Assembly (NCBI GenBank): GCA_002084985.1
Contig: MZGO01000094.1
Span: forward strand, 1 to 7,720
Reading direction: 5' to 3'
Origin: Thermotoga sp. 4484_232
Lineage (GTDB): Bacteria; Thermotogota; Thermotogae; Thermotogales; Thermotogaceae
Length of the DNA: 7,720 nt
The notes below the pieces were generated by a model. That model did no database searches. It was not told where the DNA came from and saw nothing but the letters and a program-made list of their open reading frames with translations. How positions within the stretch are numbered: position 1 is the stretch's first letter; the number at the start of each line of letters is the position of its first letter. Shown piece after piece: positions 6,195 through 7,720 of this stretch. The position numbers were made by a program, and so were the translations under genes.

Positions 6195-6595
6195 GCTTCA
6201 ACCTTTTCCGAATACTTTCTAACCTTTTCTACGATCTCCGAGATGGAAGTTCCCGGTCCAAAAACCTCTTTTATCCCCATTTCTTTCAGTTTCTCTGCAT
6301 CATCTGGTGGTATTATTCCTCCAATGAACACTGGGATATCCTCTATTTGATTTTCTCTCATTAATCTGAGAAGTTTCTCACATATTTTCATATGAGCTCC
6401 CGAGAGAATGGAAAGCCCGATGACATCTACGTCCTCCTGTATAGCAGCTCTCACTATCTGCTCAGGTGTCTGTCTCAGGCCAGTGTATATCACCTCCATT
6501 CCAGCATCTCTTAAAGCCCTTGCAACCACTTTTGCTCCTCTATCATGACCATCCAATCCAGGTTTTGCAATCAAAACTCTGATTCTCTTTCTCAT
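6191..6595 (-). CDS. B12-binding methylmalonyl-CoA mutase small-subunit/C-terminal-domain protein
   Basis: This 134-residue Rossmann-like cobalamin-binding domain matches the C-terminal domain of methylmalonyl-CoA mutase and related acyl-CoA mutases, which interconvert methylmalonyl-CoA and succinyl-CoA. The base-off/His-on signature is complete. It consists of DGHDRG at residues 15-20 (His17 would be the lower cobalt ligand), the serine/leucine loop GLSILSGAH at 60-68, and the GG motif [10 protein letters not shown] at 91-100. The start at 6595 is chosen over an in-frame ATG at 6610 because GAGGAGGG lies between them, 5 nt before 6595. It is encoded as a free-standing subunit with no large subunit, epimerase or MeaB-type gene beside it in the window. 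It converges on the feo operon and starts 39 bp from the divergent tRNA gene. Confidence 0.9.
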   Translation of the reverse strand: MRKRIRVLIAKPGLDGHDRGAKVVARALRDAGMEVIYTGLRQTPEQIVRAAIQEDVDVIGLSILSGAHMKICEKLLRLMRENQIEDIPVFIGGIIPPDDAEKLKEMGIKEVFGPGTSISEIVEKVRKYSEKVEA

Positions 6596-6618
6596 GAAAT
6601 CCCTCCTCATTTCTGTGC

Positions 6619-6624
6619 TATAAT
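6619..6624 (+). promoter_or_regulatory. -10 box of the tRNA-Pro promoter
   Basis: A perfect TATAAT ends 10 nt before the first base of the tRNA, which puts transcription start around 6631. No good -35 hexamer is visible about 17 nt upstream; that stretch is the ribosome binding site and start of the divergent B12-binding gene. Confidence 0.5.
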
Positions 6625-6634
6625 TTTCTTGAAT

Positions 6635-6710
6635 CTGGGCGTAGCTCAGAAGGGAGAGCGCCGGAATCGGGGTCCGGAGGTCGAGGGTTCAAGTCCCTCC
6701 GCCCAGACCA
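6635..6710 (+). tRNA. tRNA-Pro (anticodon CGG)
   Basis: A complete 76-nt cloverleaf can be drawn by hand. The acceptor stem is CTGGGCG/CGCCCAG with A73 and an encoded CCA. The D stem is GCTC/GAGC with a GG-containing loop. The anticodon stem is CCGGA/TCCGG with loop ATCGGGG, which gives anticodon CGG at 6668-6670 followed by G37 as usual for proline tRNAs. The variable loop has five bases, and the T arm is GAGGG-TTCAAGT-CCCTC. All stems are fully paired, so it should be functional. It reads CCG codons. A terminator-like hairpin follows 86 nt downstream. Confidence 0.96.
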
Positions 6711-6796
6711 GAACATATGCTCCACGATTTCCAAGTACTTTCTATCATTGTTCGATTAGATAATACCATAAAATACACCAGAAAATCTAAAAGTTG

Positions 6797-6816
6797 CCGG
6801 CCTCAAATGAGGCCGG
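6797..6816 (+). terminator. Rho-independent terminator downstream of tRNA-Pro
   Basis: An 8-bp perfect GC-rich stem, CCGGCCTC/GAGGCCGG, has an AAAT loop and is followed by ATTTTGT. It is the first strong hairpin after the tRNA gene. On the minus strand it is followed by CAACTTTTAG, so it may act weakly in both directions. Confidence 0.75.
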
Positions 6817-7139
6817 ATTTTGTCCCCAATTTTATGTTACAAGCACCGTTATTTTTCGACACACTATCAAAATAAAATCATCAAACCAAGCTCTACAACT
6901 GTAAAAGCCATCAATCGACTTTCTGAGAATTCCAGATTATTGACACCACGATCTGCGGCAAACACTAGTGTTTTGTGACGTCTGTGATTCCTGTCTGTGT
7001 GGTGGTTGTATAATTTTTCCGGGAAGTGTTGTGGTGGGATTCAAAGTGAGGCGAGAATAACTTTGGTAAGTTTTTTGGAAAAAGTTTTCGATCTAGAACT
7101 TCCGTTCATAGTAGTATTCAGCGTGGCAATTTATTTTGA
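6817..7139. other. Stretch without a supportable gene
   Basis: No gene with a start, ribosome binding site and recognisable product is found here. Three things are visible. A perfect 14-bp palindrome AAACACTAGTGTTT lies at 6960-6973. An isolated TATAAT lies at 7009-7014 without a -35. On the minus strand an open frame of about 57 codons ends at 6867 and contains coding-like sequence (LVFAADRGVNNLEFSESRL), but it has no clear start. A plus-strand open frame from a GTG or ATG near 6997 to 7302 changes character midway and was not accepted as a gene. The stretch reads like joined pieces of other sequence, not an ordinary intergenic region. Confidence 0.5.
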
Positions 7140-7316
7140 GAATATCATAACACCGGTCAATTCGTATCTGTATCTTCTTACGATGATATCAAAGCGACGT
7201 TTGGAGAAGGTGAGTGCACAAGAGAAGAGTTTGAAAGGTACAATATATTCTTCCAGGAGGATGAGACATATATCCAGAAAATTCTTGAAAAAGCAGGTGT
7301 AGTTAAAAATGGCTGA
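7140..7316 (+). pseudogene. Coding-like fragment, C-terminal end of an unrecognised protein
   Basis: The frame that opens after the TGA at 7137-7139 has 58 sense codons and no start codon. It gives a well-balanced protein sequence, including EYHNTGQFVSVSSYDDIK, EFERYNIFFQEDETYI and KILEKAGVVKNG before the stop, with codon choices like the intact genes in the window. The competing frame across the same bases gives a Lys/Arg/Ser-rich product of poorer quality. I do not recognise the family. Its abrupt beginning suggests it is the tail of a gene whose front has been lost. An ATG overlaps its stop (ATGGCTGA), the arrangement expected if another gene once followed. Confidence 0.3.
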
Positions 7317-7324
7317 AATTTTCA

Positions 7325-7447
7325 GTGGTGTGCGGAACTCTTCGCAACGTTGTTGCTCGCCCTTTGGGGTTGCTAACAGATGGATATGTGGCTCGCTTTT
7401 GGCTACATCCAGCAATTATGGAAGAATTTGCTTATAGAAACATGTGA
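7325..7447 (+). pseudogene. Coding-like fragment, unrecognised
   Basis: This short open frame from a GTG at 7325 contains natural-looking protein sequence (TLRNVVARPLGLLTDGYVAR, FWLHPAIMEEFAYRNM) and then a stop. It lies in a different frame from the fragments on either side, with no ribosome binding site. I cannot name a family. It is reported because together with its neighbours it shows that this stretch is a patchwork of coding pieces. Confidence 0.22.
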
Positions 7448-7609
7448 GGCAAGGGAATTTCAGAGGAAGGAATACCTTATTTACTTTAACTACATGTATG
7501 AAAGACTTGTTTTAATGAAAGAGCTTTTAGCAAACGACGGCTTTATTTGTGTCCATTTAGATTATGGGACGGTGCATTATGTGAAACTTATGATGGATGG
7601 GATTCTTGG
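7446..7609 (+). pseudogene. Adenine-specific DNA methyltransferase fragment (type III Mod / COG2189-like)
   Basis: Residues encoded from about 7473 onward, EYLIYFNYMYERLVLMKELL, then ANDGFICVHLDY and VHYVKLMMDGILG, match the middle of N6-adenine DNA methyltransferases of the type III restriction-modification Mod kind. In that family the typical wording is YLEFMYPRLVLMRELL, DGSIYVHIDW, HYVKLIMDEIFG. The segment lies just after the catalytic DPP(F/Y) region in those enzymes. Neither that motif nor the SAM-binding FxGxG motif is present, so this is a remnant of about 45-50 informative residues that cannot be active. An ATG at 7380 opens the same frame, but the sequence before about 7446 does not look related. 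Downstream of 7609 the frame passes into unrelated sequence and a hairpin before a stop at 7706. Confidence 0.6.
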
Positions 7610-7645
7610 GCACCTGGACCAGTATATATGCCCTGCAACCTCTAA
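7607..7645 (+). pseudogene. Possible C-terminal tail of another gene directly before a terminator
   Basis: In the frame beginning with TGG at 7607 the sequence reads WAPGPVYMPCNL and then TAA at 7643-7645, which is the first base pairs of the terminator stem. A stop placed directly at a terminator is what a genuine gene end looks like, so the methyltransferase remnant may be joined here to the last dozen codons of a different gene. The piece is very short and the assignment is inference. Confidence 0.25.
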
Positions 7646-7673
7646 AGCCGGTTCCTTCCGTGGGACCGGCTTT
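7644..7673 (+). terminator. Rho-independent terminator
   Basis: AAAGCCGGTTCC pairs with GGGACCGGCTTT (12 bp with one G-T wobble) around the loop TTCCGT, followed by a further T and A. This is a textbook plus-strand terminator. The gene it should end is not intact in the window. Confidence 0.82.
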
Positions 7674-7720
7674 TATCGTCATAAAACCATTTTCAAAGAG
7701 CTGTGAGTCTCTGAAAATCC

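Noticed and set aside
6867..6910. Minus-strand sequence MAFTVVELGLMILF, resembling the prepilin motif FTLVEL.
   Set aside because: It stops after 14 residues, lacks a basic leader and ribosome binding site, and sits inside a longer unrelated open frame. Probably coincidence.
6997..7302. A 101-codon plus-strand open frame with a hydrophobic middle (LPFIVVFSVAIYF).
   Set aside because: No ribosome binding site. The second half is Ser/Arg/Lys-rich and is better explained by the alternative frame at 7140-7316. No recognisable family.
7309..7434. ATG at 7309 overlapping the preceding stop (ATGGCTGA), opening a 41-codon frame (MAEIFSGVRNSSQ...).
   Set aside because: The start arrangement is operon-like, but the product is Cys/Ser-rich and unlike the proteins around it, while the overlapping frame at 7325-7447 looks more natural.
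6711..7720. CRISPR array or insertion sequence near the tRNA gene.
   Set aside because: No regularly spaced direct repeats, no transposase motifs and no flanking terminal inverted repeats were found by eye. No direct repeat of the tRNA 3' end was seen to mark an attachment site.

Overview
The window looks like a piece of a Thermotogales chromosome (Thermotoga or Pseudothermotoga type). The evidence is the recalled similarity of the HAD phosphatase/NAD synthetase pair to the neighbouring T. maritima loci TM1254 and TM1253, the strong GGAGG-type ribosome binding sites with frequent TTG/GTG starts, the tightly packed and overlapping genes, and the Lys/Glu-rich proteins. No search was run, so the assignment rests on recognition.

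Layout. Positions 31-421 hold a beta-phosphoglucomutase-like HAD gene in two pieces. It converges on a glutamine-dependent NAD synthetase (418-1969, minus strand), also in two pieces. A divergent plus-strand group follows: a chimeric ORF with the first two thirds of CutA1 joined to an unrelated tail (2048-2509), a small two-helix membrane protein with a HAMP-like segment (2506-3078), and a hypothetical protein (3063-3482). After a hairpin (3511-3531) comes a ferrous iron operon: a promoter with a perfect 7-1-7 Fur-type palindrome (3587-3601), a tandem-domain FeoA (3617-4066), FeoB (4063-5842, broken) and a small membrane protein (5835-6194). A B12-binding methylmalonyl-CoA mutase small-subunit homologue (6191-6595, minus) converges on this group. 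A tRNA-Pro(CGG) gene (6635-6710) follows. The last kilobase has no intact gene. It contains two terminator-like hairpins and several short coding-like fragments in changing frames, one of which is clearly from an adenine-specific DNA methyltransferase.

The most striking property is a series of abrupt internal losses. At about 205-215, 1352-1362, 2262-2270, 5600-5606 and 5826-5835, conserved coding sequence jumps to a point tens of codons further on, or into another gene. Three of the five jumps clearly change frame. The sequence on both sides is otherwise pristine, without scattered stops or worn-out motifs. This is unlike normal pseudogene decay and suggests either very recent deletions or an assembly/amplification artefact. 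I found no convincing new defence or mobile system. The points of biological interest are the Fur-controlled Feo operon with a duplicated FeoA, the stand-alone HAMP-like membrane protein, the stand-alone B12-binding subunit, and the deletion scars.
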